NCBI RefSeq assembly: GCF_002929295.1
Contig: NZ_PJIM01000003.1
Coordinates: 248,001 to 312,000, forward strand
Length of the DNA stretch: 64,000 nt
Reading direction: 5' to 3'
From: Arthrobacter sp. SX1312
GTDB taxonomy: Bacteria; Actinomycetota; Actinomycetes; Actinomycetales; Micrococcaceae
The position numbers and the translations under genes are program-made. Shown here in pieces: positions 17,576 through 24,946 of the stretch. Every line of letters starts with the position of its first letter. Positions within the stretch are counted from its first letter, which is position 1. The notes beneath the pieces are model-generated. The model had not been told where the DNA came from, ran no database searches, and saw nothing but the letters and a program-made list of their open reading frames with translations.

Positions 17576-18286
17576 ATGGCAGGACTGGCCAGCAGCGCGA
17601 TCGGGAAGGGCTTCGAAGGCGTGTTCCGGGGCATCAAGCGTGTCCGCCGGCACCGCCCGATCCACACCCGCGGGCTGCGGCTCGACGGCACGGTCGTGGT
17701 CCACGAGCACGGCCTGCACAGCGGGATCGCGTGGATCGATCAGCCGGGCCGGGCCCCCGCGACGGCCCGTGTCTCGCGCTCGGTCGGTACTGCGGACGGC
17801 CTGCCGGACATCATGGGACTCGCGGTGCGGGTTCATCACCCGGACAACGGGGCGGGGCCCTCGACCTTCTCGGACATCCTGCTGTCCTCGACCGGCTGGT
17901 CCGTCCCCGGCCGTTTCGTCCTCGTGCCGAGGCTCCGGCTCTCGCGCACGCCGTTCGGCACGATGATGCCCTACCGCGGCGACCACGGCCCGGTGCTGCT
18001 CGGCGCGCGCACGCTCGACCCCGCCGGGCTGCCCGCGTCACTCCGTGCGCTCGAACGCGCCCTCGGACCCTCGACCTGGCGGCTCGGTCTGTTCTTCGCG
18101 ACGCCGCTCGGTGCGTGGCAGCACTTCGGCACCCTCACCCTCGTCCTGGCCCCGGAGGCAGAGGAGAGGGATCTCCGCTTCGACGCCATCCTCCATCCCC
18201 TCGCCGGCGCCGCGACGTACGAGTGGGCACGCCGCGTCCGCGAGCCCTCCTACGCCCTCTCCAGGCGTCCGCCGGGCGTCGACTGA
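17576..18286 (+). CDS. Catalase-fold-like protein of unknown function
   Basis: The 236-residue protein is soluble, with no signal peptide. The stretch TARVSRSVGTADGLPDIMGLAVRVHHPD followed by FSDILLSSTGW resembles the core strand of haem catalases (the region around RFSTV...RDPRGFAVKFY). The protein is only half catalase length, and the catalase proximal tyrosine motif is not evident. Related actinobacterial proteins are sometimes called catalase-related phosphodiesterases (from memory). AAGGA lies before the ATG at 17576. It stands alone between two terminators, so neighbours give no clue. Confidence 0.7.
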   Translation: MAGLASSAIGKGFEGVFRGIKRVRRHRPIHTRGLRLDGTVVVHEHGLHSGIAWIDQPGRAPATARVSRSVGTADGLPDIMGLAVRVHHPDNGAGPSTFSDILLSSTGWSVPGRFVLVPRLRLSRTPFGTMMPYRGDHGPVLLGARTLDPAGLPASLRALERALGPSTWRLGLFFATPLGAWQHFGTLTLVLAPEAEERDLRFDAILHPLAGAATYEWARRVREPSYALSRRPPGVD

Positions 18287-18331
18287 TCGCGGGGACGGCA
18301 GGGCCCGACGGCGTGTGTCCGGGCAGCACAA

Positions 18332-18370
18332 GGCCCCGGTCGCGCCTTCCGGGGAAGGGCGGCCGGGGCC
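18332..18370. terminator. Bidirectional terminator-like hairpin
   Basis: GGCCCCGG at the left end pairs with CCGGGGCC at the right end, with a partly paired interior (TTCC/GGAA) and a short loop. It lies between two convergent genes. Confidence 0.55.
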
Positions 18371-18379
18371 GTGTCGCCT

Positions 18380-18401
18380 GTGTCACCGGTCGGGGTGACA
18401 C
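18380..18401. repeat. Inverted repeat next to binding-protein stop codon
   Basis: GTGTCACC and GGTGACAC form a perfect 8-bp stem around GGTCGG, 13 bp from the minus-strand stop. It may be a second part of the terminator region. Confidence 0.4.
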
Positions 18402-18413
18402 ACCGGACAGTCC

Positions 18414-19820
18414 CTAGAGCTTGCCGACCTCGGAACGGCTCGGCTGGGGCTTGTTGTCGGCGTCGTACTTGTAGATACCGATGGCGGCCTCGGTGGGATC
18501 ACCGTTCTCGTCGAAGGAGACAGGACCGGAGATGCCGTCGTAGTCGATGTCCTCGCCCTCACGGAGCAGCGTGACGCAGCCCGCGAAGTCGAAGCACTTG
18601 GTGCCGTCCTTCGATACAGCTGCGAGCTGCTCGGAGATGGCCGTGCCCTCGACGCTCCCCGCCGCCTCGGAGGCGAGCGCGATGAGGTTCACGGCGTCGT
18701 AGCTCTCACCGGCGTAGGCGAAGCTGTCCAGGTTGGGGTCGATCGTGGCGAGGGACTCCTGGAATCCGGTGCCCGTAAAGGGGCCGGGGATGGTGCCCTG
18801 GGCTCCTTCGAGGGTGCCCGGATCGAGGTCCTTGCTGTAGTCGGTGGTGTTGCCGTCGACCATGAAGATCGAGCTGGCGTCGATGCCCTTGGCGACCAGC
18901 AGCGGCACGATGCTCTTGGCCTCGTCGAAGCTGATCAGGACGATGGCGTCGGGCTTCGCCGCGGCGATGGCGTCCACCTGGCTGGAGAACTGGGAGTCGC
19001 CGGTGTTGAACATCTCGTTGCCGACGACCTGGCCGCCTGCCCCTTCGATGACCTCCTGGATGTTGCTCTGCAGGCCGGTGCCGTAGGAGTCGTTGAGCGT
19101 GATCATGCCGACGGTCTGCGCGCCGCACTCCATGATGTAGTTGCCGAGCGTGCGTCCCTGGAGCACGTCCGAGGGAGCGGTGCGGAAGTACAGGCCCTTG
19201 TCGTCCCAGGTGGTGAACTCCGGCGAGGTGTTGGCGGGCGAGAACTGCACGACGCCGGCACCCGTGATCTGGTTGATGACGGTCTTCGACACACCCGAGG
19301 ACGCGGCGCCGATGATGGCGCTGACGTCCTGGGACAGCAGGTCGGTCACGGACTGCGTGGCGATGTCGGTCGTGGTGTCGCCGGAATCGCGATGCGTGAT
19401 CGAGATGTCCTGGCCCAGCACACCGCCGGCCGCGTTGACCTCCTCGACGGCGAGGTTGACGCCCGCGATCTCCGGCGGGCCGAGGAACGCGAGCGTCCCG
19501 GTGGTCGGCAGGATGGATCCGAGCTTCAGCGGCTGGGGGCTCGTGGTCTCGCTGGCGGGTACGGCCGCAGGATCACCCTTCTCGCCCTGCTCCTCGCCGG
19601 TCCCACCCTCGCTCTCGGGACACGCCAGCGCGGATGCGCCCGCGGCCGCCGTGGTCTCCGTGCTGCCGCTGTCGCCGCCGTCGCCCTCGGAACCCGTGGT
19701 CCCGCCGCCACCGCAGCCGGAGGCGAAGAGCGCGACGCCCAGGCTCAGGGCAGCGATCTTCGCCGCGCGCGGGGCGTTCTCCCCAATGCCGAAACGCGCG
19801 GAGTTGCGTGTTGCAGTCAT
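18414..19820 (-). CDS. Branched-chain amino acid ABC substrate-binding lipoprotein
   Basis: The N-terminal signal ends in a lipobox FASGC with lipidated Cys36. A Gly/Ser/Glu-rich linker of about 60 residues follows, then a type I periplasmic-binding fold of the LivJ/K class (LKLGSILPTTGTLAFLGPPEIAGVNLAVEEVNAAGG, DLLSQDVSAIIGAASSG). The C-terminal DYDGISGPVSFDENGDP is typical of the class. It is almost certainly the receptor for LivHMGF. Unusually it is outside that operon, on the opposite strand and convergent with it, separated by the catalase-like gene. Its promoter region carries a CRP-like site, as does that of livH. Confidence 0.92.
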   Translation of the reverse strand: MTATRNSARFGIGENAPRAAKIAALSLGVALFASGCGGGGTTGSEGDGGDSGSTETTAAAGASALACPESEGGTGEEQGEKGDPAAVPASETTSPQPLKLGSILPTTGTLAFLGPPEIAGVNLAVEEVNAAGGVLGQDISITHRDSGDTTTDIATQSVTDLLSQDVSAIIGAASSGVSKTVINQITGAGVVQFSPANTSPEFTTWDDKGLYFRTAPSDVLQGRTLGNYIMECGAQTVGMITLNDSYGTGLQSNIQEVIEGAGGQVVGNEMFNTGDSQFSSQVDAIAAAKPDAIVLISFDEAKSIVPLLVAKGIDASSIFMVDGNTTDYSKDLDPGTLEGAQGTIPGPFTGTGFQESLATIDPNLDSFAYAGESYDAVNLIALASEAAGSVEGTAISEQLAAVSKDGTKCFDFAGCVTLLREGEDIDYDGISGPVSFDENGDPTEAAIGIYKYDADNKPQPSRSEVGKL

Positions 19821-19868
19821 GAATTAGTCTCCTCGACCGAAAGGCTCTTGCTGCCTTTGATGCGTGTT

Positions 19869-19884
19869 GCCAGGTGTTCCTGGC
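19869..19884 (-). repeat. Inverted repeat in leader of liv binding-protein gene
   Basis: GCCAGG-TGTT-CCTGGC is a perfect 6-bp-arm palindrome, 49 bp upstream of the start codon. It could be an operator or an mRNA hairpin. Confidence 0.3.
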
Positions 19885-19939
19885 TTATGGAAAAGCTAAT
19901 CCAATTTCGTGTCCGAGATAAGCGAATCCGGTTACATCC

Positions 19940-19955
19940 TTGTAACGCTCGTCAC
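19940..19955. promoter_or_regulatory. CRP/GlxR-like site upstream of liv binding-protein gene
   Basis: TGTAA-CGCTCG-TCACA has one mismatch from TGTGA-N6-TCACA and shares CTCGTCACA with the site before livH. It lies 120 bp upstream of the start at 19820. An overlapping palindrome GTTAC-N6-GTAAC occupies 19930-19945. Confidence 0.4.
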
Positions 19956-20073
19956 AGCCGACAGATCCCACTCTTGACAGCGGGCACTGATCAGTATCCT
20001 GTCGATCGACGGCGGCCGGACACTTCCGCGGCCATTCAGCGGACGTATACGGCGGCCACTCACGCGGGAGAAG

Positions 20074-20146
20074 TGCCCCAGCAGGGACTCGAACCCTGAC
20101 TGAACAGATTTTAAGTCTGCTGCCTCTGCCATTGGGCTACTGGGGC
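20074..20146 (-). tRNA. tRNA-Leu (anticodon UAA), class I shape
   Basis: On the minus strand a 73-nt cloverleaf is clear. The acceptor is GCCCCAG/CTGGGGC, a D arm follows, the anticodon stem GCAGA/TCTGT encloses loop CTTAAAA with anticodon TAA, the variable loop is only 5 nt (TCAGT), and the T arm is CAGGG-TTCGAGT-CCCTG. The discriminator is A and CCA is not encoded. UAA reads UUA leucine codons, yet leucine tRNAs normally have a long variable arm, which this one lacks. It lies between the liv receptor and ndh. Confidence 0.85.
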
Positions 20147-20220
20147 CGGCCGGACGCTCCAGCCTACCGCGGAGGGCAGGCTCGGTCCCTCGGCGGCGGC
20201 AGATCCGGCGGGGCGAAGCA

Positions 20221-20255
20221 GAACGACGGCGGCCCGGGGCGGGCCGCCGTCGTTC
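20221..20255 (-). terminator. Terminator of ndh
   Basis: A perfect 15-bp stem (20221-20235 with 20241-20255) with a 5-nt loop lies 24 bp past the ndh stop. Confidence 0.7.
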
Positions 20256-20278
20256 TCCTCACGGGTGGTGCGCGGTGC

Positions 20279-21718
20279 TCAGGCCGTCGCCTTCGCGGAG
20301 GCCGCCTTGCCTGCCGGGGTGGGCGGCTGGCTCTGCAGCGCGGTGTCCTTCTTCGGCGCCGGGGTGGCCGCTTCGCGGAACTGGCGCTGGGGGGTCTGCA
20401 GGTCGGAGAGCGGAGCGAGGTCCCGACCGAACAGGAAGCTCAGGCTCCAGTTGACGATGACGCGTGCCTTGCGCTCGTACATGGGCATCGCGAAGCCGTG
20501 GTAGCCGCGGTGCGCCAGCCACGCCGGGAAGCCCTTCATGCCGAAGCCCATGATGTTCGCGACACCCTTGAACTGGCCGAAGCCGGCCACGGCACCGAGG
20601 TTGGTGTGGCGGTATTCCTTGACCTCGTCCACACCGTAGTTCGCGGCGAGGATGTTGGCGGCCAGCAGCTTGGCCTGGCGGACGGCGTGCTGGGCGTTCG
20701 GGACGCAGAAGCCTCCCACTCCCCCGCCCGTGAGGTCGGGGACGGCCGCGACGTCGCCGGCGGTCCAGGCATGCTCGATGGGTCCGTCGTCACCGGTGAT
20801 GCGGAGTTCCGGGGAGGCACGGACGCGGCCGCGCTCGTCCACGGGGAAGTCCGTGGACCGGACCACGGGGTTCGCCTGCACACCGGCCGTCCAGATGAGG
20901 GTGTCGGTGCCGAACTCGTCGGCCGGGGTCTTGTCCGGCATGTTGATGAGCTTGAGCATGCCATCCACCGCGCTGGAGAGCGAGGTGTTCAGCAGGACCT
21001 CGATCTGGCGTGACCGGAGGTGCTCGACGACCCACTCGGCCTGCTCGGCCGTGACCTCGGGCATGATGCGCCCCATGGCCTCGACGAGGACGAAGCGCAG
21101 GTCGGTGCGGCTGAGGCGCGGGTTGGCCTTCACGGCGTCACGGGCTGCGTCCTCCATCTCCGTGATGGTCTCGATGCCGGCGAAGCCGCCGCCGACGACC
21201 ACGAAGGTGAGGGCGCGGTCCCGCTCGGGGCCTTCGGGGAGGACCGAGCCGGTCTCGATGCGCTCGAGCATGCGGTCGCGCAGGGCGACGGCCTCCTCGA
21301 TCGTCTTCAGGCCGATGCCCTGGTCCTTCAGGCCGTCGATCGGGAAGGTACGCGTGATGGAGCCTGCGGCGACGACGACGTCCGTGTAGCCGAGCTCGAA
21401 GGACTCCCCGCCGCCCGAGGGTGCGATCGTCGCGGTGCGGCCCGCGTGGTCGATCGACGTGACCTTGCCGGAGATGAGCTCCGTCTTCCTCAGGTGCTTG
21501 CGGTGGGACACGATGGCGTGGCGCGGTTCGATGTTCCCGGCGGCTACCTCGGGGAGGAACGGCTGGTAGGTCATGTAGGGCAGGGGATCCACCAGCGTCA
21601 CGATGCCGCCATGGTCCTTGACCTTTTTCTGGAGCCGGTGCGCGACGTACAGGCCGACGTAGCCGCCGCCGACGACGAGGATGCGCGGGCGATCAGAGAA
21701 GTGTGGGTTCGATGCCAT
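20279..21718 (-). CDS. ndh: Type II NADH dehydrogenase
   Basis: NDH-2 oxidises NADH and reduces menaquinone without pumping protons. The 479-residue flavoprotein has an FAD-binding Rossmann motif RILVVGGGYVGLYVAHRL at residues 12-29 and an NADH-binding motif VVVGGGFAGIETITEM at about 170. The TAGDVAAVPDLTGGG stretch precedes the quinone-binding C-terminal region. The NIMGFGMKGFPAWLAHRGYH segment and following amphipathic part should anchor it to the membrane. The tail is Lys/Ala/Pro-rich. The -10 box ends 6 nt before the ATG, and a Rex-like palindrome overlaps the -35 region, implying NADH/NAD+ control. Confidence 0.93.
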   Translation of the reverse strand: MASNPHFSDRPRILVVGGGYVGLYVAHRLQKKVKDHGGIVTLVDPLPYMTYQPFLPEVAAGNIEPRHAIVSHRKHLRKTELISGKVTSIDHAGRTATIAPSGGGESFELGYTDVVVAAGSITRTFPIDGLKDQGIGLKTIEEAVALRDRMLERIETGSVLPEGPERDRALTFVVVGGGFAGIETITEMEDAARDAVKANPRLSRTDLRFVLVEAMGRIMPEVTAEQAEWVVEHLRSRQIEVLLNTSLSSAVDGMLKLINMPDKTPADEFGTDTLIWTAGVQANPVVRSTDFPVDERGRVRASPELRITGDDGPIEHAWTAGDVAAVPDLTGGGVGGFCVPNAQHAVRQAKLLAANILAANYGVDEVKEYRHTNLGAVAGFGQFKGVANIMGFGMKGFPAWLAHRGYHGFAMPMYERKARVIVNWSLSFLFGRDLAPLSDLQTPQRQFREAATPAPKKDTALQSQPPTPAGKAASAKATA

Positions 21719-21730
21719 CCCCCGATGCTA
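21719..21730 (-). promoter_or_regulatory. -10 box of leaderless ndh promoter
   Basis: TAGCAT (21730-21725, minus strand) precedes CGGGGG and then the ATG at 21718. No ribosome site is needed if the mRNA starts at the ATG. Confidence 0.55.
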
Positions 21731-21737
21731 CCGGACT

Positions 21738-21755
21738 TTGTGAAAATCTTCACTA
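21738..21755. promoter_or_regulatory. Rex-type operator at the ndh promoter
   Basis: TTGTGAA-AATC-TTCACTA matches the Rex consensus TTGTGAA-N4-TTCACAA at 13 of 14 fixed positions. It covers the expected -35 region of ndh. Rex is the actinobacterial NADH/NAD+ sensor, and NDH-2 genes are classical targets. The site overlaps the protease stop codon. Confidence 0.65.
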
Positions 21756-23195
21756 GCTCGGTGGGTGGCCCGGCAGCACTCTCGGGCCCCGATCGTCGTC
21801 CTCGGCGCTCCGCCCGCCGTCGCTCCTGTGTTCTCCGGCCGCCGCCTCGCGCCGCCGGACGTGAGCCACGTGCAGGGCTCCGCCCACGAGCACGGCGAGC
21901 ATCAGGCCCGCGAAGCCGACCACCACGACGCCCGGGATGGTGTGGACCGACTCGAGTGGATCCTCCGCCTGCGGGGCGGGTGGGGCGGGGATGATCTCCG
22001 GGGCCGGTCGGCTGGGTGGCACGGGAGCCGGCGCCGGGCTCTGGCCGCCCCGCCGGTACAGCTCGATCCACTCGGCCATGCTGCCCAGTCGGTTCTGGTC
22101 GGGCACGGAGATGTCGCTGCCCACGGCCGCGGCCACGTCCAGGACACCGTAACCGTAGAGGGTGTCGAAGCCCGGGGCCCCGGCGTCCTTCGCCGTACCG
22201 ATGATGCGGTTGACGACCTCCGCGGCCGTGAGCTCCGGGTACCGCGACCGGATCAGGGCCGCCACGCCGGAGACGAGGGGCGCCGCGCCGGAGGTCCCGG
22301 ACCAGTCGGCGTAGAACCCGCCGGGGAGCCCTCCCACGAGGTTCTCGGAGGGTGCCGCCACCGCGATGCTGATGCCTTCACTCGATGCCTCGTCGCTGGC
22401 CATGCCGGACCGGTCGAGGCCGGCCACGGCGAGGACACCGGGGATCGTCGCGGGGGCACCGACCTGGGTCAGTCCACCGGCCCGGTTGCCGGCCGCTGCC
22501 ACGATCACGACGTCGTTCTGCTCGGCGTGGAGGAAGGCGTCGTCCCAGCTCTCGGGCCACGCCGTGCTGGTGCTGCCGAGCGACATGTTGATGACGTCCG
22601 CGCCGTTGTCCACGGCCCAGCGGACGGCGTCGGGCACCTGCTCGTCGACGGAGATGCCGGCCGGGTTGGGGCCGCCGTTGGGCCCCTCGATCCAGACGGA
22701 CACCGCGAGGAGGTCGGCCTTCGGTGCTACGCCGACGATGCCGTCCGGGCCCTCCCCGTACTGGGAGTACGGCTCCGCCTCCACCGTGGGTTCCGCCGGG
22801 GCGGTGCCCCTGTCGGAGGGCTCGGGGGCGGGCGGCGCCTCCGCGTCGGTGTGTCCGCGGCCCGCCACGAGGGTGCTGACCAGGGTTCCATGGCTCGGGA
22901 CCTCGCCGATGCCGCGCAGTCCGCCCGGGTCCCCGGCGCCGGAGGCGTCCGTCCCGCCGACCACGGCTCCGGCGAGGTCCGGGTGGGTCGCATCCACGCC
23001 ACTGTCGATCACGGCGACCGTGACGCCCTCGCCCTCCGTGGTCGTCCATGCCTCGGCGATGCCGTAGTCCTCGAGCCAGTACTCCTTGGCGCGCACCTCG
23101 TCGGCGGCGGCGGGCAGGGCTGCCTGCAGGAGGACGGTGAGGGCGACGACGACGGCCGTCCCCGTCCGGACGGCCGCGCGGGCTGGCGTGGGCAT
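21753..23195 (-). CDS. Mycosin-like S8 serine protease, membrane-anchored
   Basis: The 480-residue protein has a signal peptide (cut near residue 31), a subtilisin domain and a C-terminal helix at about 425-447 with a basic and then acidic tail. The triad is intact: Asp64 in AVIDSGVD, His102 in PSHGT and Ser302 in GTSGAAP. The oxyanion residue is Asn237 in AAAGN. A Pro/Glu-rich insert at about 115-145 and the Pro-rich linker before the membrane helix recall the mycosins of type VII secretion. No ESX genes are nearby. Its stop lies inside the Rex site of ndh, and it starts next to the end of the DUF501-Ppx gene. Confidence 0.9.
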   Translation of the reverse strand: MPTPARAAVRTGTAVVVALTVLLQAALPAAADEVRAKEYWLEDYGIAEAWTTTEGEGVTVAVIDSGVDATHPDLAGAVVGGTDASGAGDPGGLRGIGEVPSHGTLVSTLVAGRGHTDAEAPPAPEPSDRGTAPAEPTVEAEPYSQYGEGPDGIVGVAPKADLLAVSVWIEGPNGGPNPAGISVDEQVPDAVRWAVDNGADVINMSLGSTSTAWPESWDDAFLHAEQNDVVIVAAAGNRAGGLTQVGAPATIPGVLAVAGLDRSGMASDEASSEGISIAVAAPSENLVGGLPGGFYADWSGTSGAAPLVSGVAALIRSRYPELTAAEVVNRIIGTAKDAGAPGFDTLYGYGVLDVAAAVGSDISVPDQNRLGSMAEWIELYRRGGQSPAPAPVPPSRPAPEIIPAPPAPQAEDPLESVHTIPGVVVVGFAGLMLAVLVGGALHVAHVRRREAAAGEHRSDGGRSAEDDDRGPRVLPGHPPS

Positions 23196-23199
23196 CAGC

Positions 23200-24855
23200 T
23201 CACGTGCCCTGCCGGGCGACGCTCAGCGCTATGCCGTCGAGGATGTCGTGCTCGCTCGCGACGGCGGTGGTGACGCGCCCACCGGTCAGGACCGCCACGC
23301 GATCGAGGATCGTCCGCCATATGAGGGCGCCGGCGCCGATGACATCCACCCGGCCCGGATGCATGTAGGGCAGCGACGCGCGCGATGCATGCGGCCGGTG
23401 GAGGAGGTCGGAGGCCGCGGCGGAGATCGCCGCGATGGGCAGCTCGGCCCCATGGATGCGGTCGGGCTGGTAGGCGGGCAGGTCGAGGGCGTGCGCGGTC
23501 ACCGTGGTGACGCTGCCCGCCACGCCGACAATCTTGGTGACCTCATGCAGCGGCACCTCGTCGGCGGCCTGGTCGACGAGGCGCCGGACCTCGGCTTCCA
23601 TCGCCGCGATCTGTTCCTCGGAGGGCGGGTCGTCCCGGAGGAAACGCTCCGTGAAGCGCACGCAGCCCATGTCGGTGCTCAGGGCTCCGATCAGCCCCCC
23701 GGCCGTGCCCGCCACGAATTCCGTGCTGCCACCGCCCAGGTCGATGACGAGGACGGTCTCGTCCGCGGCCGTCGCCAGGACGCTGACGGCGCCGTCGAAG
23801 GAGAGTCGCGCCTCCTCGTCCCCGGAGACGACCTCGGGCTCGACGCCGAGGCGCGCCCGGATGCCGTCCACGAAGTCCTGCCGGTTCTCGGCGTCCCGCG
23901 ATGCCGACGTCGCCACGAACCGCACGGGCGGGTTCCCGTGGTGCGCGATCAGCGCCGCGTACTCCTCGGCCGCGGCGAAGGTGCGCTCCAGGGCGGCCTC
24001 GGACAGGCGCCCGGTCGCGTCGACCCCCTCGCCGAGGCGCACCACGCGCATGAGGCGCACGACGTCGGTCAGCACGCCGTCCTGGACGTCGGCGATCAGC
24101 AGGCGGATCGAGTTGGTGCCGCAGTCGATGGCAGCGGTGCGCATGGCTTCTCCTCGCGGGGGTGCGGTCGTGGCCGCGTCGGCGGCGCCGCGGCGTGCCG
24201 CCCGTTTCGCCTCGAGCTCCTCGGGGCTCAGCCCCTGGGTCCTGGTGTGTCTGCTGAGGTCGGCGTGGGGCGCCTGGCCCGTGGTGTCCCATGCCCCCTC
24301 GCAGTAGCAGCGCTCCGGCGTCCACCAGGGGGCGATGCGGCTGATCGCCTCGTCGCCGAGCGGGTTCACGCCGGGACCCGCCGCGAGGGCATGGCCCACC
24401 AGCACGTGCAGGCATTTGACCCGTGTCGGCATACCGCCGGCGGAAACGCCGTCGATCTCCGGGACCGGGCCCGTGCCGGCGCGTTCCCCGACGGCGTCGC
24501 GCGCCGCCAGGTACGCGAGGTGCGCCGCCCGGTAGTGGTCGGCGAGACCGGAGTCCTCGGTGAGGCGGTCGCTCATCCCGGTCATCACGCCGTCGGCCTC
24601 GAGACGGGAGACTGCCGCGGTGATGACGGGGTGCGCCAGGTAGTACGTGGTGGGGAACGGGATGCCGTTGGACAGGCGCGGGGCCGTGGTGGCGACGAGC
24701 GGGTTCCCGCAGACGCACCGGGCACCGATCTCGACGACGTCGCGGACGGGACGCCCCAACTGCCGGCTGAGGACGTCGAGGTCGCGCCCGCTCGGGGTCC
24801 TGCTGTCGGTCGCCGGTCGATCCTCGAGGGCGTCGTGCTGGCGGTGCTGGGTCAC
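23200..24855 (-). CDS. ppx: DUF501-exopolyphosphatase (Ppx/GppA) fusion protein
   Basis: One uninterrupted frame of 551 residues joins two domains that are separate adjacent genes in many actinobacteria (Rv1025 and Rv1026). Residues about 15-200 are DUF501, with RCVCGNPLVATTAPRLSNGIPFPTTYYL and CYCEGAW supplying conserved cysteines. After a charged linker, residues 238-551 are a Ppx/GppA phosphatase with AAIDCGTNSIRLL, VIDLGGGSTEFV and GVAGSVTTV, the actin-like nucleotide or polyphosphate-binding motifs. The GTG at 24855 follows GGAAGGA; an earlier ATG at 24885 is less likely. A ribosome site before Met238 could also yield free Ppx. Confidence 0.88.
   Translation of the reverse strand: MTQHRQHDALEDRPATDSRTPSGRDLDVLSRQLGRPVRDVVEIGARCVCGNPLVATTAPRLSNGIPFPTTYYLAHPVITAAVSRLEADGVMTGMSDRLTEDSGLADHYRAAHLAYLAARDAVGERAGTGPVPEIDGVSAGGMPTRVKCLHVLVGHALAAGPGVNPLGDEAISRIAPWWTPERCYCEGAWDTTGQAPHADLSRHTRTQGLSPEELEAKRAARRGAADAATTAPPRGEAMRTAAIDCGTNSIRLLIADVQDGVLTDVVRLMRVVRLGEGVDATGRLSEAALERTFAAAEEYAALIAHHGNPPVRFVATSASRDAENRQDFVDGIRARLGVEPEVVSGDEEARLSFDGAVSVLATAADETVLVIDLGGGSTEFVAGTAGGLIGALSTDMGCVRFTERFLRDDPPSEEQIAAMEAEVRRLVDQAADEVPLHEVTKIVGVAGSVTTVTAHALDLPAYQPDRIHGAELPIAAISAAASDLLHRPHASRASLPYMHPGRVDVIGAGALIWRTILDRVAVLTGGRVTTAVASEHDILDGIALSVARQGT
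24142..24154 (-). promoter_or_regulatory. Internal ribosome-binding site for a separate Ppx product
   Basis: AGGAG lies 5 nt before an in-frame ATG at 24144, exactly where a stand-alone Ppx would begin (MRTAAIDCGTN). It suggests dual expression or a recent loss of the DUF501 stop codon. Confidence 0.5.
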
Positions 24856-24946
24856 GCTGTTCCTTCCTTGGTACGCGGCGGGCATGCGCTCCGGCGCAGC
24901 ACCCGATCCGACGGGGCCCGCCCCGGGGGGGGCGGCGTGCCGTCGC

